Notes under the pieces: model-generated | What the model saw: only the letters and a program-made list of their open reading frames with translations | What the model was told of the DNA's origin: nothing | Database searches by the model: none | Position numbers and translations under genes: made by a program | Shown here: positions 10,189-18,893 of the stretch, one piece after another | Layout of the letters: every line of letters starts with the position of its first letter | Position numbering within the stretch: position 1 is the stretch's first letter | From: Paenibacillus sp. UNC499MF | Lineage (GTDB): Bacteria > Bacillota > Bacilli > Paenibacillales > NBRC-103111 | Direction: 5' to 3' | Length of the DNA: 64,000 bases | NCBI RefSeq assembly: GCF_900107975.1 | Contig: NZ_FNVF01000018.1 | Span: forward strand, 9,759-73,758

Positions 10189-10902
10189 ATGAGTATCCAC
10201 TTGGAAGCCAAACCCGGAGAAATCGCCGAACGCGTCCTGCTGCCGGGAGATCCGCTGCGTGCTAAATTCGTGGCCGAGAATTTCCTGACTGATGTGCGCT
10301 GCCATAACGAAGTGAGAGGGATGTACGGCTATACGGGGTTATATAAAGGAGTTCCCGTTTCGGTTCAAGGTACCGGTATGGGTAATCCTTCGATGAGCAT
10401 TTACGTGACGGAGTTAATCCGGGATTACGGGGCAAAGAAACTGATCCGGATCGGTACGTGCGGCGCGATGCAGCCAAACCTGAAGATCCGCGATCTTGTG
10501 CTGGCCCAGGCGGTCTCGACGGACAGCAACATGACGGACAAAATGTTCCACGGCTGCAGCTACGCCCCCACGGCCGATTTCGGTATGCTGATGCAGGCGT
10601 ATCAGGGAGCGAAGCGGAGCGGCGCCAACGTATTTGCCGGGAATGTGTACAATTCCGATGAATTTTACCGCCATACCCTCGACAGACTGCATACGTTTAT
10701 GGAGTTCGGCGTTCTCGCCGTCGAGATGGAAAGCACCGCGCTTTACACGCTTGCCGCCAAATACGGAGTGAAAGCGCTGAGTATTTTGACCGTGGGCAGC
10801 CAGCTTCTTACAAACGAACGTTCCGCGCACAAAGACAGCGAGCAATCTTTCAACCAGATGGCCGAAGTCGCCCTGCAGACGATTATCGAGGATGCCGTAT
10901 GA
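10189..10902 (+). CDS. deoD: DeoD-like purine nucleoside phosphorylase with altered active site
   Basis: 237 residues, with GAGGAGGA upstream of the ATG. DeoD cleaves purine nucleosides with phosphate, giving base and sugar-1-phosphate. Motifs [27 protein letters not shown] and VEMES are present, so the binding residues Arg24, Arg43, Arg87, Met180 and Glu181 (E. coli numbering, which coincides here) are kept. However, the segment that in E. coli reads TVSDHIRTHEQ is here [11 protein letters not shown], so catalytic Asp204 is serine, and Arg217 is also serine. The protein may be slow, altered in substrate preference, or a binding or regulatory paralogue. Its stop overlaps the start of nupC (ATGA), so it works with a nucleoside importer. 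Confidence 0.88.
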   Translation: MSIHLEAKPGEIAERVLLPGDPLRAKFVAENFLTDVRCHNEVRGMYGYTGLYKGVPVSVQGTGMGNPSMSIYVTELIRDYGAKKLIRIGTCGAMQPNLKIRDLVLAQAVSTDSNMTDKMFHGCSYAPTADFGMLMQAYQGAKRSGANVFAGNVYNSDEFYRHTLDRLHTFMEFGVLAVEMESTALYTLAAKYGVKALSILTVGSQLLTNERSAHKDSEQSFNQMAEVALQTIIEDAV

Positions 10903-12080
10903 AATATGCGGTAGCTTTGATCGGCCTTATCGTCATTTTGTCGCTCGCGTGGCTTGTCAGTTCGGATAAGAAAAAAATCAAGTACCGGCCTGTACTTGTG
11001 ATGATTGCCCTGCAAATCATTTTAGGAATGATTTTGCTTAAAACGGGTGTCGGGGAATTTCTGGTTAAAGGATTCGCCGACGGGTTTGCCAAGCTGCTCG
11101 GCTTTGCCAACGCGGGAACGGACTTCGTCTTCGGCGGAATCGTAAACGATAAAATTCACTCGTTTTTCTTTCACGTCCTGATGCCGATCGTGTTCATGTC
11201 CGCTCTGATCGGAATCTTGCAGTATTACAGAATACTGCCTTTTATTATCAAATACATCGGGCTTGCCTTAAGTAAAGTAAACGGCATGGGAAAACTGGAA
11301 TCTTACAATGCGGTAGCATCCGCGATTCTCGGACAGAACGAAGTGTTTATCTCTATCAAAAAGCAGATCGGGCTGCTGCCGAGAAACCGGCTCTATACAT
11401 TGTGCGCGTCCGCCATGTCGACAGTATCCATGTCGATTGTCGGTTCCTATATGACGATGCTGAAGCCGGAATATGTGGTGGCCGCGCTGGTGCTGAACCT
11501 TCTGGGCGGATTTATTATCGCGTCGATCATCAATCCGTATGAGGTGAAGCCGGAAGAAGATATTTTGGAAACCCGGGACGAGACGAAGCAGACATTTTTC
11601 GAAATGCTGGGCGAGTATATTATGGACGGCTTCAAAGTCGTCGTAATCGTCGGCGCCATGCTGGTCGGATTTGTTGCTCTCATCGCCATGATTAACGGCA
11701 TTTTCAGCGGTGTGTTCGGAATTTCGTTCCAAAACATTCTCGGGTACGTTCTTGCTCCGTTCGCCTTCCTCATAGGCGTTCCTTGGAACGAGGCCGTACA
11801 AGCGGGAAGCATCATGGCTACCAAAATTGTAGCGAATGAGTTCGTGGCTATGCTTGATTTTGTGAAAATTCAAGGCGATTTCAGTGAACGTACCCGTGCA
11901 ATCGTGTCCGTATTCCTTATCTCGTTCGCTAACTTCGGATCGATCGGTACGATCGTGGGCGCGGTGAAGGGGCTAAACGAGAAGCAGGGCAACGTAGTGG
12001 CCGGTTTCGGGCTTAAGCTCTTGTACGGAGCGGCTCTCGTAAGCTTTCTGTCGGCCACGATTATAAGTATCATATTCTGA
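10899..12080 (+). CDS. nupC: NupC-type concentrative nucleoside transporter
   Basis: 393 residues, which is the usual length for bacterial CNT transporters, and largely hydrophobic with about ten membrane segments. Family hallmarks are the conserved loop with [20 protein letters not shown] (residues about 130-149) and the later segment [22 protein letters not shown]. These proteins import nucleosides with protons or sodium across the plasma membrane. Translation is coupled to the phosphorylase gene by an ATGA overlap, so uptake is followed directly by phosphorolysis in this two-gene nucleoside salvage operon. Confidence 0.94.
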   Translation: MKYAVALIGLIVILSLAWLVSSDKKKIKYRPVLVMIALQIILGMILLKTGVGEFLVKGFADGFAKLLGFANAGTDFVFGGIVNDKIHSFFFHVLMPIVFMSALIGILQYYRILPFIIKYIGLALSKVNGMGKLESYNAVASAILGQNEVFISIKKQIGLLPRNRLYTLCASAMSTVSMSIVGSYMTMLKPEYVVAALVLNLLGGFIIASIINPYEVKPEEDILETRDETKQTFFEMLGEYIMDGFKVVVIVGAMLVGFVALIAMINGIFSGVFGISFQNILGYVLAPFAFLIGVPWNEAVQAGSIMATKIVANEFVAMLDFVKIQGDFSERTRAIVSVFLISFANFGSIGTIVGAVKGLNEKQGNVVAGFGLKLLYGAALVSFLSATIISIIF

Positions 12081-12146
12081 TCATTGCCCATTGATTTTAA
12101 GATATACTCCAGACATATGAAGAACCGAGTGCAGCTTTGACTAAGG

Positions 12147-12515
12147 CTAACCGCCAAAACTCGTAACCTCGAAAAGTATTCCGTCCAGAGCGGTAAAATA
12201 CAGGGTGTAGCCGTTCCGGATCTTTTTGGGGCCTTCTTCCACCGGAATGCCGGAGCTGAGGAGCCGGTTGTAAAAAGCATCCACTTCCTCCGGCGTATCC
12301 CTGTAAAAACCGAGATGAAAGTCTTTGGGGTAGGCGGGAGGCTGTGCACCGGGTTTAGAAAAATTGCTGAGAACGAGGCTGAATCCCTCACTGTCGCTCA
12401 TGGCGGCAATGACTTCCCCTTTCTGTTCGAGCAGCTTAAAGTCGAAAATTTGTTCGAAAAAAAGCCGGGCTTCCGTCAAGTTGTTTACACACAGATTCAA
12501 ATGGTTAAGTTTCAT
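12147..12515 (-). CDS. VOC/glyoxalase-fold protein
   Basis: 122 residues, with AAGGAGAG before the ATG. The paired beta-alpha-beta-beta-beta units of the vicinal oxygen chelate fold are visible: HLNLCVNNLTEARLFFEQIF at the start and HLGFYRDTPEEVDAFYNRL in the second half, ending FEVTSFGG. The metal-ligand pattern His5, His67 and a C-terminal Glu fits this fold. Members include glyoxalases, dioxygenases and antibiotic-binding proteins, so a specific reaction cannot be assigned. It is divergent from the TetR gene at 12710, and the 194-base gap between them carries two palindromic operators, so that regulator may control both. Confidence 0.85.
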   Translation of the reverse strand: MKLNHLNLCVNNLTEARLFFEQIFDFKLLEQKGEVIAAMSDSEGFSLVLSNFSKPGAQPPAYPKDFHLGFYRDTPEEVDAFYNRLLSSGIPVEEGPKKIRNGYTLYFTALDGILFEVTSFGG

Positions 12516-12629
12516 GATTTTTCTCTCCTTTTGGGTTCCTTTAATCTAGGCTTCGGTACGTAATTTGACGTGCGACTACGGAATGATGCCGAAGCTGTTA
12601 CTGAACGGGTTTAACAGTAGTGAATATAA

Positions 12630-12683
12630 TCTAATGGCATTAGAATAATCTAATGGTGTTAGAATATAGGACTATGTTATACT
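12630..12683 (+). promoter_or_regulatory. Tandem palindromic operators and promoter before a TetR gene
   Basis: Positions 12630-12644 read TCTAATGGCATTAGA, a perfect 7-1-7 palindrome; 12649-12663 read TCTAATGGTGTTAGA, a second copy with two mismatches, 19 bp away centre to centre (about two helix turns, same face). A TATACT -10 box lies at 12678-12683, so the second site would overlap the -35 region. This fits autorepression by the TetR protein downstream. Confidence 0.7.
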
Positions 12684-12709
12684 TGTCAAGTAAAAAAGGA
12701 GGGAGCTTT

Positions 12710-13426
12710 ATGGCAAGAAAACGGACCGTTTCGGCTCATCCGCCAACCGGACGTCATGAGGATGAAAATCTGCATACTCCGCTGGACCGGAACCGGATTG
12801 TCCAAACAGCGCTTCAGCTTCTGAATGAAAGCGGCCTGAAAGAGCTGAGCATGCGAAAAATCGCGGATAAGCTTCAGGTTAAAACCGCCTCTCTATATTA
12901 TCACGTCGAAGACAAAGACCAACTGATGCGGCTGCTGCTGGATCAAATATGCGGGACCATGGCTTGGCCGGACTCATCGCTTCCATGGAATAAGCAGTTG
13001 ATAATGTGGGCGGAGCAATTCAAGCATGTTCTGCTTTCGCACCGGGATGCGGTGGAGTTGTTCAATTCGGGCTTTGGCGGAGGCTATGAACGATTAACGC
13101 AGATGGAAAAACTCTACGGGTTATTTGTTACGGCGGGATTTAAGGACGATCAGATCCCTTGGATCGCTTCGATGGTCAAAAATTACGTGCTCGGATTCGC
13201 CGCCGAAGAAGCGAGAATTCACGCATTTGCCGGTGGGGTTCAGACAACGCCGAAGGAACTTGGCGAACAGTACAGCTGTTTTTTCAGGCAGCTTCCCGAA
13301 GAGCGGTTTCCGCATTTGATTCGACTTGCCTCTCATACGACGAACACGAATTGGGCGAAGGAGTTCGAATTCGGACTGGGTGTGCTAATAAACGGCTTTG
13401 CGGCGAAGCTTCAAGACAATGCGTAA
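12710..13426 (+). CDS. TetR-family regulator
   Basis: 238 residues from the ATG at 12710 (AAAGGAGGGAG upstream). The DNA-binding domain at about 25-75 contains LSMRKIADKLQVKTASLYYHVEDKDQL, cut here by a typical helix-turn-helix with the YYHV signature of TetR repressors. The C-terminal part, residues 80-238, resembles the TetR_C ligand-binding domain of classical drug-responsive repressors. It is divergent from the VOC protein gene. The two palindromes in its own promoter suggest it represses itself and possibly the VOC gene until an unknown small molecule binds. Confidence 0.9.
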   Translation: MARKRTVSAHPPTGRHEDENLHTPLDRNRIVQTALQLLNESGLKELSMRKIADKLQVKTASLYYHVEDKDQLMRLLLDQICGTMAWPDSSLPWNKQLIMWAEQFKHVLLSHRDAVELFNSGFGGGYERLTQMEKLYGLFVTAGFKDDQIPWIASMVKNYVLGFAAEEARIHAFAGGVQTTPKELGEQYSCFFRQLPEERFPHLIRLASHTTNTNWAKEFEFGLGVLINGFAAKLQDNA

Positions 13427-13492
13427 CCTTTTCAAACACTATCTCCTATAAAAGAATACAAAACCACCGGCTGCGAAATGCCGGTCAATGAG

Positions 13493-13521
13493 CCGGAAGC
13501 GATTTATGCTTCCGGTTTTTC
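13493..13521 (+). terminator. Intrinsic terminator after the TetR gene
   Basis: Eight-base arms CCGGAAGC and GCTTCCGG with a seven-base loop, followed by TTTTT. Confidence 0.88.
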
Positions 13522-13673
13522 AGGTTTTTACAGAGAAGCGGCATCAACGAGCAGGGGCGGAACGGAGCTTGAAGATGTCTGGGCCCGAACTACGCGGGAA
13601 TCCGCAAATCATCCGGAGTTAAATGAAGCGAAATCAATTAATTAATGAGATTAATAATAAATGACGTGTAATT

Positions 13674-13805
13674 ATGGACACTTGGCCTGTGCGTCAAAAG
13701 GAATACGAAGTATTTCGTGATCCCGAAATCCGGCAGGTTATGGAGAAAGAGAACATCAAGCTGATTAAATGACGGAATTTACGCGATTTGCAGCGAATCG
13801 ATTAA
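13674..13805 (+). pseudogene. Short gene remnant with an internal TGA
   Basis: An ATG at 13674 opens 32 codons ending at a TGA (13770-13772); the same frame then continues for ten more codons (RNLRDLQRID) to a TAA at 13803. The peptide composition (QKEYEVFRDPEIRQVMEKE) looks like real protein and the stop could be a mutated tryptophan codon. No ribosome site precedes it. It is followed by a good terminator. I do not recognise the family. The remaining gap from 13522 to 13673 shows nothing else. Confidence 0.25.
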
Positions 13806-13847
13806 ACGCATCGGTATGGGAATGGGTACCGGCTAAGCGCTAAAGGG

Positions 13848-13881
13848 CTGATCGCACCGTAACCGGAGCGGTCAGTTTTTT
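13848..13881 (+). terminator. Intrinsic terminator
   Basis: Arms CTGATCGC and GCGGTCAG (one G-U pair), an inner CCG/CGG pairing, then six T. Confidence 0.75.
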
Positions 13882-13950
13882 GGTTCAGAAGGAAGCTGAC
13901 ATGAAGATAATTAATAGGAAATCCATATTAATTACTCGACAAACATATAT

Positions 13951-13979
13951 TTTTCATATCAAAAAAGGCTTGTTATAAT
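13951..13979 (+). promoter_or_regulatory. SigA-type promoter of the aldo/keto reductase gene
   Basis: TTTTCA at 13951-13956, 17 bases, TATAAT at 13974-13979; the gene starts 28 bases after the -10 box. Confidence 0.6.
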
Positions 13980-14007
13980 CGGAGGCAAACGATGGGAGGC
14001 TGGATCA

Positions 14008-14997
14008 ATGAAATACAGGAAGCTGGGAAAAAGCGGCTTATCAGTCAGTGAGATGGCTCTGGGGAATTGGATCACACACGGGGCTCAAGTGGATGACAGC
14101 ACGGCGCAAGCCTGTGTGAATGCCGCACTAGACGCGGGGATCACGACTTTCGACACGGCGGATGTTTATTCCGAGACGAGAGCGGAGTCCGTGCTGGGAG
14201 CGTCGCTCAAAGGAATCCGGCGTGACAACATCGAGCTCTGCACGAAAGTATTTCATCCGACAGGCAGCGGACCCAACGACAGAGGGCTGTCGCGCAAACA
14301 TATCATGGAAGGCTGCGAAGCTTCCCTGCGCCGATTGCAAACCGATTATATCGATGTGTATTACGCACACCGGTTTGATCCGGATGTGCCGCTTGAGGAA
14401 ACCTTCTTGGCTTTCTCGGATCTCGTCCGGCAGGGGAAAGTTCTTTACATCGGGGTCAGCGAATGGACTGCCGAACAGATTAAGCGGGGTGCGTCTCTGG
14501 CAAAAGAGCTGCGCGTTCCATTTGTGGCGAGTCAGCCCCAATACTCCATGCTGTGGCGGGTGATCGAAGCCGAAGTTATCCCGGCTTGCGAGCGTGAGGG
14601 CATCGGACAAGTGGTGTGGTCGCCGCTGGCACAGGGTATTCTTTCCGGCAAATATGCGCCCGGCAAGCCGGTGCCCCAAGGTTCCCGCGCTTCCGCAGCG
14701 GCGGGTGCCCCTTTTTTCGATCGTTTAGCCGGACAGTGGCTGCGTGAAGAAACGCTCCGGGCTGTCGAGCGGATCCGTCCCCTTGCCGAACAATCCGGTT
14801 TGACAATGCCTCAGCTTGCATTGGCATGGGTTCTGCAAAACCCGCACGTTTCATCGGCTATTATCGGGGCCTCAAAGCCCGAGCAGGTAAAAGAAAACGT
14901 AAAAGCGGCAGGAGTCGGGCTGGATGCCGAGGTTATGAAGCAGATCGACCATATTTTAAACGGCATTGCGGAATTTGACCCGGGAAAAACCTGTTAA
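14008..14997 (+). CDS. Aldo/keto reductase
   Basis: 329 residues in the potassium-channel-beta-like branch of aldo/keto reductases, which use NADPH to reduce carbonyls in a TIM barrel. Catalytic tetrad residues are readable: Asp and Tyr in FDTADVYS, Lys in CTKVF, His in YYAHRFD. The NADPH pocket shows AIIGASKPEQVKEN near the C terminus. The weak site GGGAGGCTGG precedes the ATG at 14008. Its stop codon overlaps the stop of the convergent LysR gene. The substrate is not predictable from sequence. Confidence 0.93.
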   Translation: MKYRKLGKSGLSVSEMALGNWITHGAQVDDSTAQACVNAALDAGITTFDTADVYSETRAESVLGASLKGIRRDNIELCTKVFHPTGSGPNDRGLSRKHIMEGCEASLRRLQTDYIDVYYAHRFDPDVPLEETFLAFSDLVRQGKVLYIGVSEWTAEQIKRGASLAKELRVPFVASQPQYSMLWRVIEAEVIPACEREGIGQVVWSPLAQGILSGKYAPGKPVPQGSRASAAAGAPFFDRLAGQWLREETLRAVERIRPLAEQSGLTMPQLALAWVLQNPHVSSAIIGASKPEQVKENVKAAGVGLDAEVMKQIDHILNGIAEFDPGKTC

Positions 14998-15896
14998 GCA
15001 TGCGGAGCCAAGGCCTCGGCGGCCGTTTTTTCTTCCAGAATGTTAAGAAAATTCGTCAGAACGGCGTCGCTGTCTGATTTCCAAGACGCATAAAGAGGAA
15101 CGGACGGCGTGATTTCACTGAAGGAGCGGAACACGACATCCTCCCGCCGGAAGGCGGAAACCGAAGAAGGAACTATGGAGATGCCTATTCCCGCCGCCAC
15201 GAGATTAACGATCGTATACATTTGAACCGCTTCCTGTACGATACGGGGCTGAAATCCATGCTTTCCGCAGAAACCGAAAATCAGCTCATGAAAAGCCGCC
15301 CCTTTATTGTGCGGAGGCATGATAAAAGGCTCGTCCGCCAGAGCATGTATAGACAGAGACATTTGTGCGGCTAACGGGTGAGTAACGGGCAAAACGGCAA
15401 GCAGAGATTCGTTTGCATAAAGACGCGAATTTATGTGAGCCGACGGGCCGGCCGAACGCAGGAAGCCAACGTCGATTTTTTTGTCGTGCAGAGCTTTCAG
15501 CTGCTGGGTGGTCGTCATTTCCGTAAGCGTGAGCTGAACATCCGGAAACTTTTCGCGATACGCTTTTAAGACTTCGACCATGGTGCCGCCGACTGCCGAA
15601 TCCACGAATGCGATGGACAAATTTCCGGTTTTACCTTGTCCGGCGAGCTGTGTTTTTCGGATCGACTGCTCCAATTGAGCGACAAGGCTTCTCGACTCTT
15701 CTAAAAATACCGCTCCCGCAGGAGTCAGCCGAACCTGCCGTTTGGTACGTTCGAACAGTTTGACCCCGAGTTCTTCCTCCAGGACCTGGATTTGCTGGCT
15801 TAAAGGAGGCTGGGTCATGTTAAGCTTCTTCGCGGCCCGGTTGAAGTGAAGCTCTTCCGCCACGGCGATAAAATAATGCAATTTTTTCAAGTCCAT
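14994..15896 (-). CDS. LysR-family transcription regulator
   Basis: 300 residues from the ATG at 15896; a TTG at 15929 would add 11 residues, but GGAAGG fits the ATG better. The N-terminal winged helix-turn-helix spans about 1-60 (FNRAAKKLNMTQPPLSQQI), followed by the linker helix and a two-lobe effector-binding domain (90-295), the standard LysR layout and length. It is convergent with the aldo/keto reductase and divergent from the AI-2E-type permease at 16088. LysR proteins usually control a divergent neighbour, so the permease is the first candidate target. Confidence 0.93.
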   Translation of the reverse strand: MDLKKLHYFIAVAEELHFNRAAKKLNMTQPPLSQQIQVLEEELGVKLFERTKRQVRLTPAGAVFLEESRSLVAQLEQSIRKTQLAGQGKTGNLSIAFVDSAVGGTMVEVLKAYREKFPDVQLTLTEMTTTQQLKALHDKKIDVGFLRSAGPSAHINSRLYANESLLAVLPVTHPLAAQMSLSIHALADEPFIMPPHNKGAAFHELIFGFCGKHGFQPRIVQEAVQMYTIVNLVAAGIGISIVPSSVSAFRREDVVFRSFSEITPSVPLYASWKSDSDAVLTNFLNILEEKTAAEALAPHA

Positions 15897-16087
15897 ACGT
15901 TCAAATTTCCTTCCGCAAGAAATAGTCAATTCCTTTGCAAATTCACTTTATCACAGGCTCTCACGCGGCGGCAAAATTCCGTACGAGGGTCTGTATTTTT
16001 CTTTTATTGAGTTTTCTCCGATCCGGGTAATGTATGGCATAACGCAATTCGGCGCTTGCCGTACAAAAAGGAGAGGGGGAGAGGAAC

Positions 16088-17173
16088 ATGTACCTTCAGA
16101 GCCGTTTTTTCCGTATATGCCTGGGAATTATATCGGTGCTTCTGATTATTCTGCTGTTCAGCAAGATCAGTTTCGTGTTCAATCCCTTGATCACGATGAT
16201 CAATATTTTGATCGTTCCGTTTATGATGGCGGGCTTTTTCTATTATCTGCTCCGCCCCGTGATCCATTATTTAACGACCCGGAAACTGAATAAAGTGTTG
16301 TCTATTCTTCTGGTGTATTTTGTACTGGGTGCGATCACCGTCGTCTTCGTAGCGGGCGTATGGCCGACACTGCAGCACCAGGTGGAGAATTTCGTAAACG
16401 GGGTTCCCGGACTGATCGAAAACTTCAAGCATCAGATGGCCAGGCTGCAGCAGAACCGGATGTTCTCCATGTTCGCAGGGAGCGAATCGGATCTGTCGAC
16501 CAAGCTTTCGGATTATTTGAACCGCGGGATTACGGCGGCTTCCGATTATGTGTCCAATGTGGTTTCGATTTTGACCAATTTTGTGATTATTATTGCGACA
16601 GTGCCGATCATTCTGTATTACATGTTGAAGGAAAGCGAGCATATTCCGTCCTCGATTCTGACTGTCATTCCAAGGCGCTACCGCCGGGACGGGAAGGAAG
16701 TGCTGGGCCAAATCGATTCCGCGCTGAGCGGGTTTATCGTGGGTCGCGTCATCATCACCTGTTTGCTGGGTGTCATGCTGTACATAGGTTTTCTGATTAT
16801 CGATCTTCCGTACTCGCTTCTGCTGGCCATCGCGGCTACGATATTGAATATCATCCCGTACATCGGGCCTATTCTCGGCGCTATCCCGACGATTATCGTC
16901 GCTTTTACCGTTTCCCCTGCCATGGTAGCCTGGGTGCTGATTGTAACGGTTATCGCGCAGCAAATCGAAGGTAACCTGCTTTCTCCTCACATTTACGGAA
17001 AAAGACTCGATATCCACCCGCTGACGACCGTGATCCTGCTGCTGGTCGCCGGGGATATCGCGGGAATACTTGGCGTGATTCTGGCGATACCCGCGTACAT
17101 TGTGCTGAAAATTATAATCGTGCGCATTTATTCGCTGTTTCTGGCGGAGAAAGTGGAGGAGCTCGTGGAATAA
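16088..17173 (+). CDS. AI-2E family (YtvI/TqsA-like) membrane transporter
   Basis: 361 residues. Paired hydrophobic helices lie at about 10-60, with a large soluble loop at 95-150 and more helices at 150-350. Conserved family features include the LYYMLKES-like turn (ILYYMLKESEH) and the DLPYSLLLAIAATILNIIPY region around 240-260, cut here as IIPYIGPILGAIP. Members export autoinducer-2 or carry sodium/proton exchange; the name does not prove the substrate. A ribosome site AAAGGAGAGGGG precedes the ATG, and a terminator follows the stop. Confidence 0.9.
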   Translation: MYLQSRFFRICLGIISVLLIILLFSKISFVFNPLITMINILIVPFMMAGFFYYLLRPVIHYLTTRKLNKVLSILLVYFVLGAITVVFVAGVWPTLQHQVENFVNGVPGLIENFKHQMARLQQNRMFSMFAGSESDLSTKLSDYLNRGITAASDYVSNVVSILTNFVIIIATVPIILYYMLKESEHIPSSILTVIPRRYRRDGKEVLGQIDSALSGFIVGRVIITCLLGVMLYIGFLIIDLPYSLLLAIAATILNIIPYIGPILGAIPTIIVAFTVSPAMVAWVLIVTVIAQQIEGNLLSPHIYGKRLDIHPLTTVILLLVAGDIAGILGVILAIPAYIVLKIIIVRIYSLFLAEKVEELVE

Positions 17174-17193
17174 AAGCCGCTTCTCCGTAAGAA

Positions 17194-17219
17194 AGGCTGC
17201 CGCCGGGCAGTCTTTTTCT
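17194..17219 (+). terminator. Intrinsic terminator
   Basis: Stem of eight pairs (AGGCTGCC with GGCAGTCT, one G-U) and a T-rich tail. Confidence 0.8.
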
Positions 17220-17264
17220 TTGGGGAAAGAAGGTGGTAAAATTTACGGGAGGAGGGGATTGTTC

Positions 17265-18143
17265 ATGCAAAACGTGCTTATTTTGGGCGGAACGCGCTTT
17301 TTCGGTAAAAAGCTTACCGCGAATCTGCTTAGAAGCGGGGCCGATGTAACCATTCTGACCCGGGGGAATGCTTCCGATTCGTTCGGACCTGACGTCAAAA
17401 GACTTATTGCCGACCGCACGGATGCGGCAGCGCTGCGTCAGGCGGTCGGTTCCGGAGACTACGACGTGGTGTACGACAACATTTGTTACACGCCTCAAGA
17501 TGCGGAAGCCGCAGTCCGGTTGTTTGACGGCCGAGCCGGCCGGTATATCGTGACGTCATCGAAGAGCGTCTACCCGTTTGGCGGCCCCCGCAAAAAGGAA
17601 AGCGATTTCGATCCTTACCGCTATCCGCTGCCTTCCGAATACCCGGACAAGCCGGATTACGCGGAAGGCAAGCGGCTTGTGGAAACGGTATTGTTCCGGC
17701 AAGCGACTTTTCCGGCCGCGGCCGTACGGTTTCCCATCGTGCTCGGATCCGATGACTATACGCGCAGGCTGCATTTTCATATCGAGCATATCAAGCAGGG
17801 ACTTCCGCTCGGTATCCCGAACCCGGATGCGCTCCTGACCTTCATCGACTCCGATGAAGCGGCTTCTTTCCTGGGCTGGCTTGGAACTTCCGCGCTGGAA
17901 GGACCCGTGAACGCCTGCTCCAAGGGAGAGACTACGCCGGGTAAAATCGTCTCCCTGATCGAGGAAGCTTTGAACACGAAAGCGCACGTTGCCGACAAAA
18001 CGGACGATGATCACATGTCCCCGTTCGGCGTACCGGAATCCTGGTACATGGACACGTCCAAAGCCGAATCTGCCGGCTATACGTTCCGTCAGTTGGACGA
18101 CTGGCTGCCGGACTTGATCCGCAAGCTTGCAGGAGAAAGCTAG
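17265..18143 (+). CDS. NAD-dependent epimerase/dehydratase family protein
   Basis: 292 residues from the ATG at 17265, preceded by GGGAGGAGGGG; the frame extends upstream to 17220 without a ribosome site. The N terminus VLILGGTRFFGKKL is a Rossmann dinucleotide-binding loop (GGTxFxG), as in extended short-chain dehydrogenases. The canonical YxxxK pair may be YAEGK at about 143-147. Other features are VRFPIVLG and the sugar-loop region near HIEHIKQGLPLGIPNPDA. Close relatives are often annotated as nucleotide-sugar epimerases or isoflavone-reductase-like proteins. It stands alone between two terminators, so no pathway can be read from context. Confidence 0.88.
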   Translation: MQNVLILGGTRFFGKKLTANLLRSGADVTILTRGNASDSFGPDVKRLIADRTDAAALRQAVGSGDYDVVYDNICYTPQDAEAAVRLFDGRAGRYIVTSSKSVYPFGGPRKKESDFDPYRYPLPSEYPDKPDYAEGKRLVETVLFRQATFPAAAVRFPIVLGSDDYTRRLHFHIEHIKQGLPLGIPNPDALLTFIDSDEAASFLGWLGTSALEGPVNACSKGETTPGKIVSLIEEALNTKAHVADKTDDDHMSPFGVPESWYMDTSKAESAGYTFRQLDDWLPDLIRKLAGES

Positions 18144-18251
18144 ACTGGCATAGTTTGCAGGGCTAAGCGTCACCGTGGAGCAGAAACGCTCGCATAGGTT
18201 GCCGTCGGCAGTAAATGGCCGGAGATAGCTGCACTTTGGTTGCGGAATTAC

Positions 18252-18286
18252 AAAAAGCACACCCCTATAACGGAGTGTGCTTTTTT
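18252..18286. terminator. Bidirectional intrinsic terminator
   Basis: AAAAGCACAC pairs with GTGTGCTTTT; A-run on one side and T-run on the other serve both the epimerase and the convergent membrane-protein gene. Confidence 0.88.
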
Positions 18287-18299
18287 GTATGGGATGTAG

Positions 18300-18761
18300 T
18301 CAGATGTTAGCTTCAATCTCGGAAGCCTGTGCTCCCTCATGCGGCTTGTTCTCATTCCGGGTGCGAACTCCGGCTTTTGGCTTGAATGGATAAATTGACA
18401 TAAACAAGCTTAATCCTGCTATGAACGCGAATTCTTCAAAATTTGAATAACTCGTCAGTATCGATTGCAAAGGTGTTACAAAGAGAAATAGAGGATAGAA
18501 GCTCAGAACAAAAAAAATGACAAAGACAGTAAAAAATAATGCCCGATGAACATGCGGTTTACTGGTTATGAAAAGCGTACCGCTGCAAAAACCCGTTCCC
18601 ATAAACAGCAAAATTTTAAAGATACCGAGCAAGGGAAAAAAAGTCTGGGGTAGCCTCGCAAATCCTTCGTCGATAGATGCTCTAAGCTGTGTCGTAACAA
18701 AAAAGAAAATTGCGGCCCCGATCAACCAAATAAAAATAAACGCCGTTTTGTTCAGTTTCAC
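18300..18761 (-). CDS. Four-helix membrane protein, tandem paralogue A
   Basis: 153 residues from a GTG at 18761 with AAGGAGAG upstream. Hydrophobic segments at about 5-25, 42-62, 72-98 and 108-125 suggest four membrane helices with a charged C-terminal tail. I do not recognise a named family. It is clearly a paralogue of the next gene upstream (18894-19340): both begin KLNKTAFIFIWLIGAA or its near copy and share HRALFFTVF and LSFYPL. The DNA at the 5' ends is almost identical over about 45 bases, so the duplication is probably recent. A separate ribosome site in each copy suggests both are made. Confidence 0.7.
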   Translation of the reverse strand: MKLNKTAFIFIWLIGAAIFFFVTTQLRASIDEGFARLPQTFFPLLGIFKILLFMGTGFCSGTLFITSKPHVHRALFFTVFVIFFVLSFYPLFLFVTPLQSILTSYSNFEEFAFIAGLSLFMSIYPFKPKAGVRTRNENKPHEGAQASEIEANI

Positions 18762-18893
18762 AGAAAAATACTCTCCTTAAATTGCGATAGGTTGTTTTTA
18801 CCGGACAATCGGCCTTCATTACGGGTAAAAAAGGCACGCTCTATCAAGGGAGCACGTCTATACGCGATTCAAGTTAACCGGCCTTTAAAAGTT

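Noticed and set aside
16271-17017. Minus-strand frame across the AI-2E-type gene
   Set aside because: Antisense to a membrane protein; composition is typical of a shadow frame.
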